From positions 2,714,656-2,778,655 of the forward strand of contig JASXTE010000014.1 in NCBI GenBank assembly GCA_030280995.1: DNA of 64,000 bases, given 5' to 3'. Shown here piece by piece: positions 43,085 through 54,960 of this stretch. Below the pieces are notes generated by a model that did no database searches, was not told the origin of the DNA, and was given only the letters and a program-made list of their open reading frames with translations. This DNA comes from Hemileia vastatrix. Lineage: Eukaryota; Basidiomycota; Pucciniomycetes; Pucciniales; Zaghouaniaceae. How positions within the stretch are numbered: the first letter of the stretch is position 1; each line of letters starts with the position of its first letter. Position numbers and translations under genes: made by a program.

Positions 43085-44260
43085 TTTCAGCCTAGGTATC
43101 TCCTGGAATGAGTAATTCTTATGGTTAAAATAAAATAACATTAATTTCAATAAGCTTATTACTTAAAAATAAGTTTAAAATGCTTATATATATGGTTATA
43201 ATACATATATATATAATTATTACACTATTATATGACTTAAAGTAGTTTAAATATCTTATCCATAGCCTAATAATACTTATTAAGGTGTTAATGGAGTCAT
43301 AATATACTTATCTTAAGTGATATTAGGTAATTATTGACATACATAAGCTTATACATATACATAAATCTCATATTCAGTGAAATATGTAGTTATATTATGT
43401 ATATTTGGGTCTATAAGTGGGTTTTAACCTCTTAATTGCCTATAACAATTATTTTTCTACTTATTTTAGGTCATATGGACGTATCCAGTGGATTCACAAC
43501 GCCTACACAGGCATATAGACCTATTTCAGGTGCATATATCCAGTTTGGACAACTTAATCTGCTTCCTTGGATAGATTTTCATGGATTTATGGGTTGAGAT
43601 ATAATTACTGGATTAATATGGATGCTTGGGGATGTAATTGGGGGCTTGGGAAGTTAATTTGGTTCCTTCATATGCTTTGGGTTTCATTTTATCCTCTTTG
43701 GATGAGTTATCTTACCTGTTTCTTTATGGTATCCGCTTTGATCTGTTTATTCTATTTATGGTATGGGTCTGTGGTATCATTAATTGTGATGGAGGGTCCT
43801 TACTGGAGGTCTGGGTGTTAAGAATTCTTGAAGTGGACACCATGGGGAGGTGATGGGCCCTCACAGTGATGTAATGTCCAGGGATAGCAGTGACATCATC
43901 TGGATTGAAGGTCTGTGCACTCCAGTGGATTTTGGTATAAGTAAGGGAGGATTTTGACAGGTTATTAGACATCACTTACTTCCTACACATTAAAAAACAT
44001 TAAAACACAATTATTATCATATAGAAATATATTATAAAGCATTTATAAATGATATTATCTTTATATAAGCTATAACTATATTTTATTATTCTATTTTCCA
44101 CCACTAGCACGCATAAAATCCAAGTATTGTGTGTTTAAATTGAGAATAACTATTTTATTAGTCTTCCCCTGAGGTATAATCACTAAATTATTTGTTAATA
44201 AGTAATTGGACCATTAATATTTACTATTAAATCATACTTATATACTAGCATAAACAGACA
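43085..44260 (+). repeat. D2 5' LTR
   Basis: 1176 bp ending AAACAGACA before spacer AT and the PBS TGGGGGTCTTTCC (44263 onward). The first two bases are TT instead of TG. TGACATCA is at 43891-43898. The MDVSSGFTTPTQAY frame near 43475 is broken by a TGA after GFMG. Confidence 0.92.
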
Positions 44261-44769
44261 ATTGGGGGTCTTTCCTTAGTTATTACTTATTATTTAGTAT
44301 AAGCCTTAGGACGTGATTTTTACTCTAGTATATCACGAACAAATGTAATATTTGGGTCTGAAGCACATTAGTGGGTCTTCATAACTCAGTGATTGCAGAA
44401 AAGAACCTTTATATTAACTGTACTAATTTTTATACTAAACATTAGGTATTTACAGTAGTAACAGTACCCAATATAAACCCAGTTTCACTTGGTATTTGGT
44501 CACCAATAAAACACCCAATTAAATTGGTACTTGGTTAAGGCTTGTTAAGCTATTTATTCACCCTTATAAAGGTCTATTTAAAGTTATTATTTTATTTTTA
44601 ACAGATTATTTCAAATTTTTCTTATATTTTATTGAAATAAATAAAGATATGAACTCAGGGTAAGCTCCAGAGATTTTATTAGTAATTTTATTGCTAATAT
44701 TTTTTGTCTACTAATTACCATATAGGTGTTCCCTTTTTTAGAAGTGTAAAACTGTTATTTGAAGACACA
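44261..44769 (+). other. D2 leader with primer-binding site
   Basis: The PBS is TGGGGGTCTTTCC at 44263. An A/T-rich leader follows, with the TTGGTATTTGG-type repeat (44490) and its partner TTGGTACTTGG (44526). It ends at the ORF1 ATG at 44770. Confidence 0.75.
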
Positions 44770-45309
44770 ATGAGTTCTCAACAGGACAATTTAAGTGAAA
44801 ACCCTGCTTATAACACCAGGTCTAAAGCTAAAACATTGCTCCAGGATATCACCATGGAGGGTCAATCCTACCCACAACCAGAGTCAGTGAGTATAGAGGA
44901 AAAGGACGCCCTCTTAAAAAAGATATCAATCAAAAAGACTTCACCTCCTCTGCAGGATTAACTGTCTCATCTGGAAAAGCATGTTCTGAAACTGGAGGAA
45001 TCAAAGTCTTTCATGCTAAAGGAGGTAGAGCAGTTGCAAAACAACTGCAAGGTGGGTTTCCAACAGATGAGTCAAACCTTTACACAGTTAAAGGTAGGGA
45101 AGCTAAGCCAAAAACCCCGTACCCAAGGAGGGTCACATCATTCCCATGAAAAAATCCTAGTAGAAAAATGGAAGTGGGATTGGTTCCACCAGCAATGGTC
45201 CAGTCACAATTGCAACAGGGATCCTCCCCCTCATCAGACTTCCTCAGCTCACCCTGACAAAGGAAAGCAAAAGCGCCAAACATCAGGGCTTTTACAAATC
45301 CTGTATTAA
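44770..45309 (+). pseudogene. D2 ORF1 (N-terminal gag-like)
   Basis: MSSQQDNLSENPAYNTRSKA runs in one frame into LLQDITMEGQSYPQPESVSI. A TAA at 44959 (LQD-LSHL, from a lysine codon in D1) is the only break. The coiled coil (LKLEESKSFMLKEVEQLQNN) and VEKWKWDWFHQQW follow. D2 lacks the four extra bases seen in D1 and D3, so its frame is probably ancestral. The terminal ATGGTAAGT of D1 is altered to GTATTAAGT here. Confidence 0.78.
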
Positions 45310-46872
45310 GTAGATTACCCTCTCCAATTGAACACAATACTGATGATTACAATGTAGGTAATATTATTGATGTAAACTCTGTACAGAGAATTGAGGAAGA
45401 CTTGTGAAAATTAGGTTTTGATGTAGATACACCTGACTTATCTTTTGTCAATAACAACAGTACTATTTATAATAATAATACAGTTAATCCTCAGTTTCCA
45501 CCACTTACTAGTCAGATGAGAAGTTCACAAAACAGTGAAAAAATTGAGAAGGAAGACATGGAATATTTTAATAATAACCCTACTTTCCATAGAATTTTTT
45601 CAGCGTTATGAAACAGAATGACTGATTGTGAGGAAAAGACAGTTAAGCTCACAAGTGATACAATTTTGTCCTTGACATTGAACGTTTCTCAACTGGAAAC
45701 AAGAAATAAAGTATAAGAGAATGAACACTTAGCTCTAACTCTTAAGTATGATTCATTGAGTAATAAATATACTGAACTTTCAAACAAATTCTGTGAGTTA
45801 GAAATTTGTATGAAGCACATATATTAAAAAATGAATCAAGAACAAATTTATCTTTTGCCCAGACAAATCAGAGCTTCTCTGATCTGCTACAAAGAATAAC
45901 TAGAGTTGAGATTGAAACTGCTAATCTAATAATGAATCAGGATAATCATAAGTATACTAAGTATAATAATAATGCTTTCATTGGAAAAAATGAATCTCAA
46001 TCATTCCCCATACTACCGTAAGTAAAGCCATCTGGTGGTAGTGTCAAGTCTGAAAATACAAATGTAAGTCACAAATCTATGAAAAAGGAAATACAAGACC
46101 ATTTATCCATAGTAAGTGAGTTATTGAATTTACCTAGGATTAGTTAAACAAAATACAATCAGAAGAACTGACCTAAGATAGATCAGTACCCAACTTATGA
46201 TAGGGAAGTCAACTCTGATTGGCAACATTTTATCCAAAGAATTGACAACTTGAAATTCTCATATAAGTTACCAGATGAAGATATAACATCAAAATTAATT
46301 TCTTTATTTAAGGATGTTTCTTTACTATGGTTTGAAGCAGTTTTGAGTTAGGGTAAAGATTAATCTTGGGCTGAATGGAAACAACTAATTGAAACACAAT
46401 TTGGAGGTTCTAAATTCAGGCTCACTCAGCAAAGATTATATGAGAAAACTAGGTATAATCCATTGAATGGTGACAAACCTATGGTATTTTTAATGAATTT
46501 AAATAAAATATTACAAGCCGTTGATCCAAACATGGATTTTAACTTATGGAAAGATAAGATAATATGTAAATTACATATATCTGTCTGAGACATTGTTGTA
46601 GCTAGAACAATAATGGTTAATGAATATTCTAAATTTATTAATATTTGCAATAAATTATTATTAAACCATAAGTATATAGCAAGGTATTCCACTTATAAAC
46701 AAAATATTGAACCTGTGAAAAATCAGAATTCAAAAACACTTCAGGAGAAGCAGAAAAAACCTACTGCACCTGTAGTACCAAAAAAGTATGAGACAAATAC
46801 TTGTTATAAGTGTAACAAACCTTGGGTTAAAGGTCACAAATGTAAGAAGAATATAAATATTGTTGAAAAGTA
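45310..46872 (+). pseudogene. D2 ORF2 and gag capsid with knuckle
   Basis: A decayed frame homologous to D1 ORF2 and capsid: QRIEEDL, NNNPTFHRIF, LQRITRVEIETANLIMNQ, then WQHFIQRIDNLKFSYKLPDE, FGGSKFRLTQQRLYEKTRYN and LQAVDPNMDFNLWKDKI. The knuckle is intact in type (CYKCNKPWVKGHKC, about 46801-46842). At least seven stops are scattered. Because D2 retains the ~740 bp missing in D3 it defines that deletion. Confidence 0.8.
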
Positions 46873-47337
46873 GCATTAATCTGAAAATTAAGCAGAAAAA
46901 AGTAAAGATTCAAGTGATTATGACAGTAATATCTCATATAGTGATGAAAATGAAGTCTGTATGTTGGAAGATGATTTTTCCATCTTTGAAACCCCAATAT
47001 TTAATATAGACTCAAATGAATCTTTAATGAATTTTCAAGATGATGAAATCATTAAGGATATACAAGCTGAAAACTTGAAAATGACACCTATCACGGTTCC
47101 AGCTATCATTTAAGGAGAAAATGTAAATATAGTATTGGACACAGGAGCTTCTGGTTCTTTTGTTTCAACAAATACATTACAGAAAATTGATAGTGAGTGT
47201 AAGTCAAATATTGATCCCCTTCAAAGTAAAAATTGGAGAGGTTTTCAATCAGTACTACACCACATTGATAGATACAAAGCTTCTGTTTTCTTTAAATATC
47301 AAGTGGTTATGTTAGAGTTACTTGTGACTTTGTAGTA
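46873..47337 (+). pseudogene. D2 aspartic protease
   Basis: The active site VNIVLDTGASGSFVSTNTLQ (D-T-G) is followed by SNIDPLQSKNWRGFQSVLHH. Upstream is an acidic linker (EDDFSIFETPIFNIDSNESL). A TAA before the active site (II-GENV; D3 has IISAEN) and a frameshift near 47300 break the link to RT. Confidence 0.82.
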
Positions 47338-48411
47338 ATGGACAATACTAACTGTAGTAACTTCTTTATCATTAGAAATGATATTCTGACTAAGTTTGGT
47401 ATGAAATTAGACCCTGATAATAACAATTTTACAATTGGAATGAATGGTAAAAGGAAATTTAAAATTAATTCTTTTAACACTGTCTTACACATTGATTCAG
47501 TAACAAATATTCCATGCAAAGGAAGAGAATCCAATGAGATGGAACTTCTGGAGACAGAAATTTCAAAAGCATCATTCGGCATTCAGATAAGTGAAGCTGA
47601 GAAAAATAATATTTTGGACTTAATTAAAGCATTTCCAATGGCTTTTGCACATGGTACAAATGAACTTGGCCTTGTAAAAGATCATGAGATGAAGATTAGT
47701 TTAACCTGTGATATGGATAATATTCCTGCTAGTCTTATAAAGAAACCATACCCTGCTTCACCAATGAAGAGTAAAGACATAGAGGATAATATTAAGATGT
47801 TATTGAAAATGAAAATTCTTGAAAAGGTTGAAACTACACCAAAATATTGTGTAATATCACCAGTGCTAATTTCTTATGAACAAGATAAAGCAAGACTGTG
47901 CGGTGAGTTTAGAGCATTAAATACATTTACAGTAGATGATATTTATCCCTTTCCAAGGATTGCCTTTATACATGCTACCCCTAAAGGTGCTAAATATATA
48001 AGTTGCCTAGATGGAAATAAAGGGTACCATCAAACTCCTGTTGAAAAGAATTCACAGAACTTTTTGTTGATACCAACACACATGGGAATTTGTAGATATG
48101 TCAGGATGCCATTTGGACCAAAAAATGCTCCATCAGTATTTCAGAAGTTAATGGGTATAACATTCCATAATGAAATGATTGAAGGATGGTTTATGGTATA
48201 CATTGATGACATCATAGTGTTCTCTAAGACATATGATGAACACTTAATCCATTTAAAGAAGGTATTTCAAAACATGGATGAAATAAAAATGACCCTTGCG
48301 TTGAAAAAATGTAAATTTGAGTTTGAGTCTTTAAAAGTGCTTGGTCATAGTGTATCTGGCTTACAAATATGTGCAGACCAAAATAAGGTGGCTGCAATCA
48401 AGAATATTTGA
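47338..48411 (+). CDS. D2 reverse transcriptase
   Basis: A 357-codon open frame with all RT blocks: MNGKRKFKINSFNTVLH, FPMAFAHGTNELGLV, YCVISPVLISYEQDKARLCG, RALNTFTVDDIYPFPRI, GAKYISCLDGNKGYHQTPVE, RMPFGPKNAPSVF and catalytic MVYIDDIIVFSKTYDEH, then LGHSVSGLQICADQNKVAAI. It is fused in frame to the upstream protease only after a shift. It ends in a TGA (NI-IPQDL) where D3 has glycine. The catalytic triad is present, so this is the best preserved RT of family D. Confidence 0.88.
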   Translation: MDNTNCSNFFIIRNDILTKFGMKLDPDNNNFTIGMNGKRKFKINSFNTVLHIDSVTNIPCKGRESNEMELLETEISKASFGIQISEAEKNNILDLIKAFPMAFAHGTNELGLVKDHEMKISLTCDMDNIPASLIKKPYPASPMKSKDIEDNIKMLLKMKILEKVETTPKYCVISPVLISYEQDKARLCGEFRALNTFTVDDIYPFPRIAFIHATPKGAKYISCLDGNKGYHQTPVEKNSQNFLLIPTHMGICRYVRMPFGPKNAPSVFQKLMGITFHNEMIEGWFMVYIDDIIVFSKTYDEHLIHLKKVFQNMDEIKMTLALKKCKFEFESLKVLGHSVSGLQICADQNKVAAIKNI

Positions 48412-48948
48412 ATTCCTCAAGATTTAAAGGATATACAATCTTTTCTTGGTATGTGTGGTTATTATAGACAATATATAAAGAACTACCAGTTAATTGCTGC
48501 ACCATTGACCAGACTGATAAAGAAATCAGAAGCCTTCATTTGGAATATTGAAAGAAAACAAGCTTTTGATAAGTTGAAAGAATTTTTGAGGACAGCTCCT
48601 ATCTTGGGATTACCAGATTTCCAATTGCCTTTTGTATTTTATACAGATGCAAGCTTTATTGGACTGGGTGCTGCTTTGCATCAAAAACAACTTATTGAAG
48701 GAAAAATGTCAGAAGTAGTAATTTGCTATATGTCACGTACTCTAAGAAGTAGTGAATTGAAATATGGTGCTACTCAACTTGAATGTTTGGCAGTAGTATG
48801 GGCTCTTGAGAAGCTAAATCATTAACTGGAAGACCAAAAATTTGAGTTAATAACTGACTGTAGTGCAGTTAAGTCACTCTTAAACATGAAAAATCATAAT
48901 AGACATTTGTTTAGGTGGCAATTAGCTGTACAAGAATACAGAGAATGA
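48412..48948 (+). pseudogene. D2 connection and RNase H
   Basis: IQSFLGMCGYYRQYIKNYQL, then RNase H LPFVFYTDASFIGLGAALHQ, SRTLRSSELKYGATQLECLA and ELITDCSAVKSLLNMK. A TAA after EKLNH (D3: HYYLED) and a TGA before MTITHRAG interrupt the frame. The catalytic D (YTDAS), E (LECLA) and D (TDCSA) are visible. Confidence 0.85.
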
Positions 48949-49850
48949 ATGACTATTACACATAGAGCAGGAACCTTACACTCTGATGGAGATCTGTTAT
49001 CTAGAGTACCTCTACCAAATAATGATGATAATCCTGCTTATGTTCCTGAAACAGAAATTATTAACATTTATGGAACTTATATTGCATATCTTGAGGATGA
49101 ATTCATGCAATCAATTTTTGATTATTATGCTTCAGATCCTGACTTGAGTAAACTTGCTAAAATATTAAATGATCCATCCAATGCTTTAATGAGTGTTTTA
49201 ATAAAAACATTACCACAAAAGTATAAAGAAGCATTAGAAAAAGGAAAATTTTCCATTGAGGATGGTTTTATATATTACAGGAATAAATTAAGCAATGTTA
49301 TTGTAATTCCCCTTTCAATGAAGGATTTAATGTTAAGTATATGTCATGATGATATATTAGCAGGTCATTTTGACTTCCATAAAACATTAACCAGAGTAGA
49401 AAATACAGCTTGATAGATTAACATGTCTTATTATGTTCAAAAATATTTTGAGACATCTGATTCTTGTCAAAAATCTAAAAGATGAACAAGCAAAAGAGCT
49501 CGTTTATTACACCAACTTGGGAAACCAAAAGCTCTATAGGAAATAGTTAACATGGACTTTGTAACAGGTTTTCCAATAGCAGGGCATAAGAGTTATAACT
49601 CCTGCTGGGTGATTGTAGATAGATTTACAAAAATGTGTAAGTTTATTCCTACCCACAAAGAGGTTTATGCATAGGACTTAGCTTTTTTATGGTGGACACA
49701 AATGTTAAATATAGCAGGTTTCCCAAAGAAATAGTCTCAGACAGAGATCCTAAATTTACTTCTGAGTTCTGGACATCACTTATGGTTTTTCAGGGTGTCA
49801 ATTAAAACTTTCTACAGCACATCATCCACAAACTAATAGGCTAGCAGAAA
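48949..49850 (+). pseudogene. D2 integrase zinc domain and core
   Basis: The tether MTITHRAGTLHSDGDLLSRV leads to CHDDILAGHFDFHKT and a decayed zinc domain in which WW has become two stops (TGA TAG at about 49412-49417). The core has NMDFVTGFPIAGHKSYNSCW, then SDRDPKFTSEFW. Lesions include a one-base loss near 49726, a TAG at 49672-49674 and a one-base deletion near 49785-49795. The last two are also present in D3. Confidence 0.83.
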
Positions 49851-50632
49851 GAATGATACAAACTTTAGAAGATATGATAAGAAGATATTGTGCTTTTGGT
49901 CTTGACTTTAAAGACAATGACAGATTCATGCATGATTGGGTAACCCTTATCCCAGGTTTAGAATTGGCATACAATAGTACAGTACATTCTGTCACTGGCA
50001 AAAAGCCATTTGAGTTATGGTTGGGTTATGTACCTAATACCCCTGCTAAAACTCTTAATAAATTACCTAGATTGGATATCCATACAGGTAAAAAATCTTT
50101 TCTTCAGATGCAAGAATTATGCAGAAAGCATGCTCAAGAATGTATAAATAAGGCATTTGAGTATGAGAAGAAAAGATGGGATAAAGCCCATAGAGAAAAA
50201 ATTTTCAAAGAGGATGATGAAGTCCTTATTTCTACACTACATTTCAATTTAAATGGTAATGTTAAATTGAAGGATCCATTCATTGGACCATTTGTAGTTA
50301 AAAAGATGGTTGGTAACAATTCTGTTGAAGTTATTCTATATGCACCATATAATAGAAAACATCCAGTGTTTCCTATTTCTCTTATAAAACCATACCATTC
50401 TAATGATACTGCTCTATTTCCAAGAAGATCAGGAAGGCATAAACAGAAACCTGAAGAAATAGTTGAAAATGCAGAAATTGAAAAGATACTTAAAAAGAGA
50501 CACCTTACTAGAGAAAAGGGAGTTGAGTATCTATTAAGATTTAAAAATAAATCAAGTGAATATGACCAGTGGATTCCAGAAAATGAAATCTCTGATCTTA
50601 AAAATCTCTTGAAAAAATTTAAATACAAATAA
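49851..50632 (+). CDS. D2 integrase C-terminus with chromodomain
   Basis: A 259-codon open stretch: MIQTLEDMIRRYCAFGLDFK, HDWVTLIPGLELAYNSTVHS, CRKHAQECINKAFEYEKKRW, GPFVVKKMVGNNSVEVILYA and PVFPISLIKPYHSNDTALFP. It ends in a chromodomain (AEIEKILKKRHLTREKGVEY then LLRFKNKSSEYDQWIPENEI). The chromodomain is the cleanest of the three D copies. The open frame is real but lacks its own start and is separated from the core. Confidence 0.86.
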
Positions 50633-50750
50633 TTCTGGTTAATTCAGTATATGTAACATAGAAATTTTAAAATTATTTTTATATTCACTCCTTACTTATT
50701 AATTAAAATGTCTTAAAATTTTTTTATTGTTTGTTTTTTGGGTGAGGGAG

Positions 50751-51928
50751 TGTCAGCCTAGGTATCAACAAGACTGAGTATTTCTTATTGTTAAAATAAG
50801 ATAACCTTAATTACATTAAGCTTATTACTTTAAAATAAGGTTAAAATACTTCTATATACGGTTATAATACATATATATATAATTATTACACTATTATATG
50901 ACTTAAAGTAGTTTAAATATCTTGTACATAGCCTAATAATACTTATTAAGGTGTTAATGGTGCCATACTATACTTATCTTAAGTGATATTAAGTAATTAT
51001 TGACATACATAAGCTTATATGTATACATAAACCTTATATTCAGTGAAATATGTAGTTACATTATGTATATTTGGGTCTATAAGTGTGTTTTGACCTCTTA
51101 ATTGCCTATAACCATTATTTTTCTGCTTATTTTAGGTCATATGGACGTATCCACTGGACTCACAATGCCTACACGGGCATATGCACCTATTTCATGTGCA
51201 TATATCCAGTTTGGACAACTTAATCTGCTTCCTTGGATAGATTTTCATGGATTTAGGGGTTGAGATATAATTACTTGGTTAATATGGATGCTTGGGGATG
51301 TAATTGGGGGCTTGGAAAGTTAATTTTGTTCCTTTATATGCTTTGGGTTTCATTTTATCCTCTTTGTATGAGTTATTTTACCTGTTTCTTTATGGTATTT
51401 GTTTTTATCTGTTTATTCTATTTATGGTATGGGTCAGAGGTATCATTAATTGTGATGGAGGGTCCTTACTGGAGGTCTGGGTGTTGAATCTGCTTGAAGT
51501 GGACGCCATGGGGAGGTAATGGGCCCTCACAGTGCTGTAATTTCTGGGGATAGAAGTGACATCATCTGGATTGAAGGTCTATGCACTCCAGTGGATTTTG
51601 GTATAAGTAAGGGAGGAATTTCACAGGTTCTTAGACATCACTTACTTACTATACATTAAACAAACATTACAACACAATTATTATCATATAGAAATATATT
51701 ATAAAGCATTTATAAATTGATATTATCTGTATATAAGCTATAACTATATTTTATTATTCTATTTTCTACCACGAGCATGCATAAAATCCAAGTATTGTGT
51801 GTTTAAATTGATAATAACTATTTTATTAGTCTTCTCCTGAGGTTTAATCACTAAATCATTTATAAATAAGTAGTTGGATCATTAATATTTACTATTAATT
51901 CATACTTAATTACTAGCATAAACTTACA
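50751..51928 (+). repeat. D2 3' LTR with polypurine tract
   Basis: 1178 bp from TGTCAGCCTAGG to AAACTTACA, preceded by GGGTGAGGGAG (50740-50750). TGACATCA is at 51557-51564. It is followed at once by CCTTA. Confidence 0.93.
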
Positions 51929-52440
51929 CCTTACAACCCCTTTTACTCCACAGGGAGCAAAAGATATGATTAGGAAAGAAAAAATGAGGGAGTGGAAAGC
52001 TAGAGGGTTGGATTGAGGTGGTGGGAGTGAATTTTTGGGATGGGAAGTTAATATTTGGGATTCAAAATCAAGAGGGCTGGGATAGTGTAAGAAAGTAAAG
52101 GGGTGGAGTAGATGGGTGGAGGGATAAATGAAATGGATGGTGGGGTAGGGAGGACTTAGAAAGGGGTTAGGAGGAATGAGGGATGAGAAAAGCAAAAGGG
52201 GTGGGTAGAGTGGAAAGGGAAAGGGGAGAGGAGGGGAAGGAGTTCTAAACCTTAGGAAAATGATGCAGGAGAGTACCACAAATGCACCATGATGGTGATA
52301 AAAGGGGGAGGGGGAGAAATATGGGTGAGAGAGGTGCAAAGGTGAAAAGAGGTGTGTGGAAAAAGACAAGGGGTGTCAAATGAGGTAGAAAAAACAGAAG
52401 GTGAACTCTATCTTTTGGCCAAAGAAAGAGTCCACCCTGT
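51929..52440. repeat. Purine-rich right arm of the split inverted repeat
   Basis: The plus strand turns sharply to G/A (GGTGGGAGTG, GGGGTGGAGTAG, GGGGAGAGGAGGGG) ~25 bp after D2. Bases 51929-52280 resemble the reverse complement of 42866-43084. The centre is a hairpin, CTTTTACTCC-ACAG-GGAGCAAAAG (51940-51963). The minus-strand frames here are Pro/Ser/Phe-rich composition artefacts. Confidence 0.55.
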
Positions 52441-54960
52441 CTGTTTTCAGGGCTCATTTTTTGCTATCTAAAATAACATCTAAATGTGTTTTAACTCCAT
52501 TTGTACACTTGAAACCATAGAATATAATAGTTTATTTGATTTTTGGAATAAGTACTGAACATTAAGACTGAATATTTACAGGAATTTAAAAATTAGCCAT
52601 TAAACACCATTTTTATTTTTTACAAATTCTTTCACAGAATTCTTCTTAAAATTATAAATCATAAAGAAAATCAATAAAAATAGGTGAAGTTTTGAAACAA
52701 GTAGGGAAATGGAAAAAAACCAATATTAAAATCTTGAACTAAAACTCTTTTTTAATTTTATTAAATGAATTTATTTAGTTTTTAATTTAGTTCTGAATGT
52801 GTTTAGTGAGATTTATAATAGCTTTAAGTTAAATTATGGAGCTCAAATAAAGTTTTTCCATGAAACACATTGATATATTTAAACTTTTTGCTTGATTTCA
52901 TGTTCTATGATTACTATACATACCATAGAAATTACCTATAATAGCTAAAAATTTAAGAAAATGAAACATGTTAGCTTACCCAATATCTTTCCTATAATAT
53001 ATTTAGTAAAAGAGAAAAAATTTGAGTCCTTTATTTTACTATATTTCTTTATTTCCATGATTATATACATTTTTGAAAAATTATATATCTTGATTTTGGT
53101 GGAACTTAGATTGAACTCACAATGAGATCTTGTTTCTAATTGTGGCTCAAGCTCAGTTAAACTGTGAGAAAATTTATAAATTTATAAAATATTTATGAAA
53201 TATTTTTAAATGTGAACATAAGTATATTTTTATATTTTAAAGATTTAAATTAAATACTTTGAATTTCTGGAAATAAATGCAAATGATGAATAATTTTGAG
53301 AGAATAATTTATTGAAAATAGTTGTATTTTGATTTTCTAATATTATGAAATGACTATTCTCTATATATAGAAGATTAAGAAACTAACCTAAAATTAATTT
53401 TATAAAACAATTCTATATAAAAAAAGTATCTGATATTCTGTTTAGATTCAAAATTCTTCAAAAAAAATTAATTTTACTTTAAGTACAAATTAGATAGATC
53501 CTTCAGAGCCTCACATCATTTTTTCTTTAATTTATATGTGTATTTTAAATGGAACCCCAATAGGATAAACATGGTTGTTTTTTCAAAACTTAAGAAATAT
53601 ATTTCAAATAAATATATATTTTTGTAAAAGCTCAATTGTAACATTTCTTTTCTCTTTTATATCTGTACTGAAGAGTTGAAATATCCTGCACTTAAAATAA
53701 TTTTTATAAGAATATACTCATTCTAGTATTGTATTTTGATAAGTCCAATTAAAAAAAATTTATAAATTCTTATTTTTAAATGAATTATTAATGGGATTGT
53801 ATGAGATAGAATTGAAATTGAATATCAGAGTCATATATTTTTTACCTATTGGTGTGAATATCATATTTCTAATAAATAATTGATAAATAATTAACCCATA
53901 TATCTTATTTAAGAACTATATGTAAATGTTCAGTTGTGAATTACTTCTGTCAAAAAAAAATTTCTAACACTAAAAAAGTGTACCTGCAACTTTTCACTTA
54001 ACTTATTTCTCAACAGCATAGAATTGTAATATTTTTTCTATTCATTTAAAATATTTATTAATGTTTATTTTAATTTAAATATGATCCCTTTAACCGTAGC
54101 CTTTTTATATGAGTATGACTAAAAATAACTATTGTTCCTTCTTTACATGATACTTATCATATAGTAGTTTTTGAATAAGAAACTGATATATTGATTAAAA
54201 AATACCAATTCTGCCTATTGAATTCAGATCTTGCACAATATTATAGTCTAAAGTTCAACATGAAGCACATTTTTTCACATGTAAACACTTTTGAAAATCT
54301 ATGGCTCTTATTCCCAGGTTGACTCATCAATTCTCCCTCCATATAGCATGGAAGCACACTTAAGAATCAAAATTATAGTTTAGATAAATTTATACTATTT
54401 TTTCATGTTTTATGTTTAAAATTTTACATCTAGTTTGAATTTCAATATTTCACATGAAAAATTGACTCATTAGTGATTAATTCTTTCACCTCATGAGATA
54501 AATCTACCAACTTAAAATATTTTGAAGGAATGGCAATGAACTACATCATGAAGTGTTCCAGAATCTCATATATGTTTTACTTTTACTAAATGATTATTAC
54601 AAAACTTCTCAATGGTTGAGGAATATCTAGAACAAAAAATAGAGCAAAAATTAACTTCATTTTAAATTTAATCATCTTCCTCCATTTAAAAAGTTCAAAA
54701 TCTGGATTAAAATCTACTATTATAAGAGCTATACTTCTTTCCAGAAATATAATAAAATTATTCCACAAATAATGGTGGTTATTATAAAAAATCTGTGAGA
54801 GTACTTCATTAAGTCAGATATTAGGAAAACACATTTCTATATTTTATTTATTTAGCTCTGTGTGTTTTTAATGTATTCTAGAGGAAAAAATTTAAGAATT
54901 TTGATGGCTCAGTATGTTTTACAGATAAATTAATTGTATTTAAAATAATCATATGGAATA
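52441..54960. other. 2.5 kb of AT-rich DNA, nothing recognised
   Basis: No frame longer than ~60 codons looks coding, and I see no LTR, gag or pol block, RNA gene or clear repeat. It directly abuts the truncated 3' LTR of D3 at about 54961. Confidence 0.6.

Larger units (their letters stand above)
43085..51928 (+). mobile_element. LTR retrotransposon D2 (longest copy of family D)
   Basis: 8844 bp with LTRs at 43085-44260 and 50751-51928 and the target duplication CCTTA (43080-43084 and 51929-51933). It carries ORF1, ORF2, gag with knuckle, protease (DTGA), RT (YIDD), RNase H, integrase and chromodomain, and so gives the reference map for D1 and D3. Multiple stops and shifts affect gag and integrase. 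RT and the integrase tail remain long open frames. The 5' LTR begins TTTCAG rather than TGTCAG. Confidence 0.93.

Noticed and set aside
42736..43111. Open frames rich in Pro, Ser, Leu and Phe in the pyrimidine-rich DNA
   Set aside because: They follow from C/T composition, are open in two overlapping frames, have no start context or conserved block, and run into the D2 LTR.
35623..51933. D1 and D2 as a tandem duplication of one locus
   Set aside because: Each has its own 5-bp duplication (ATTAT and CCTTA) and different flanks, so they are independent insertions.
51860..52457. A 169-codon minus-strand frame
   Set aside because: It spans the D2 LTR end and the G/A-rich arm. Its residues (Pro, Ser, Phe, His) mirror base composition, so it is not a gene.
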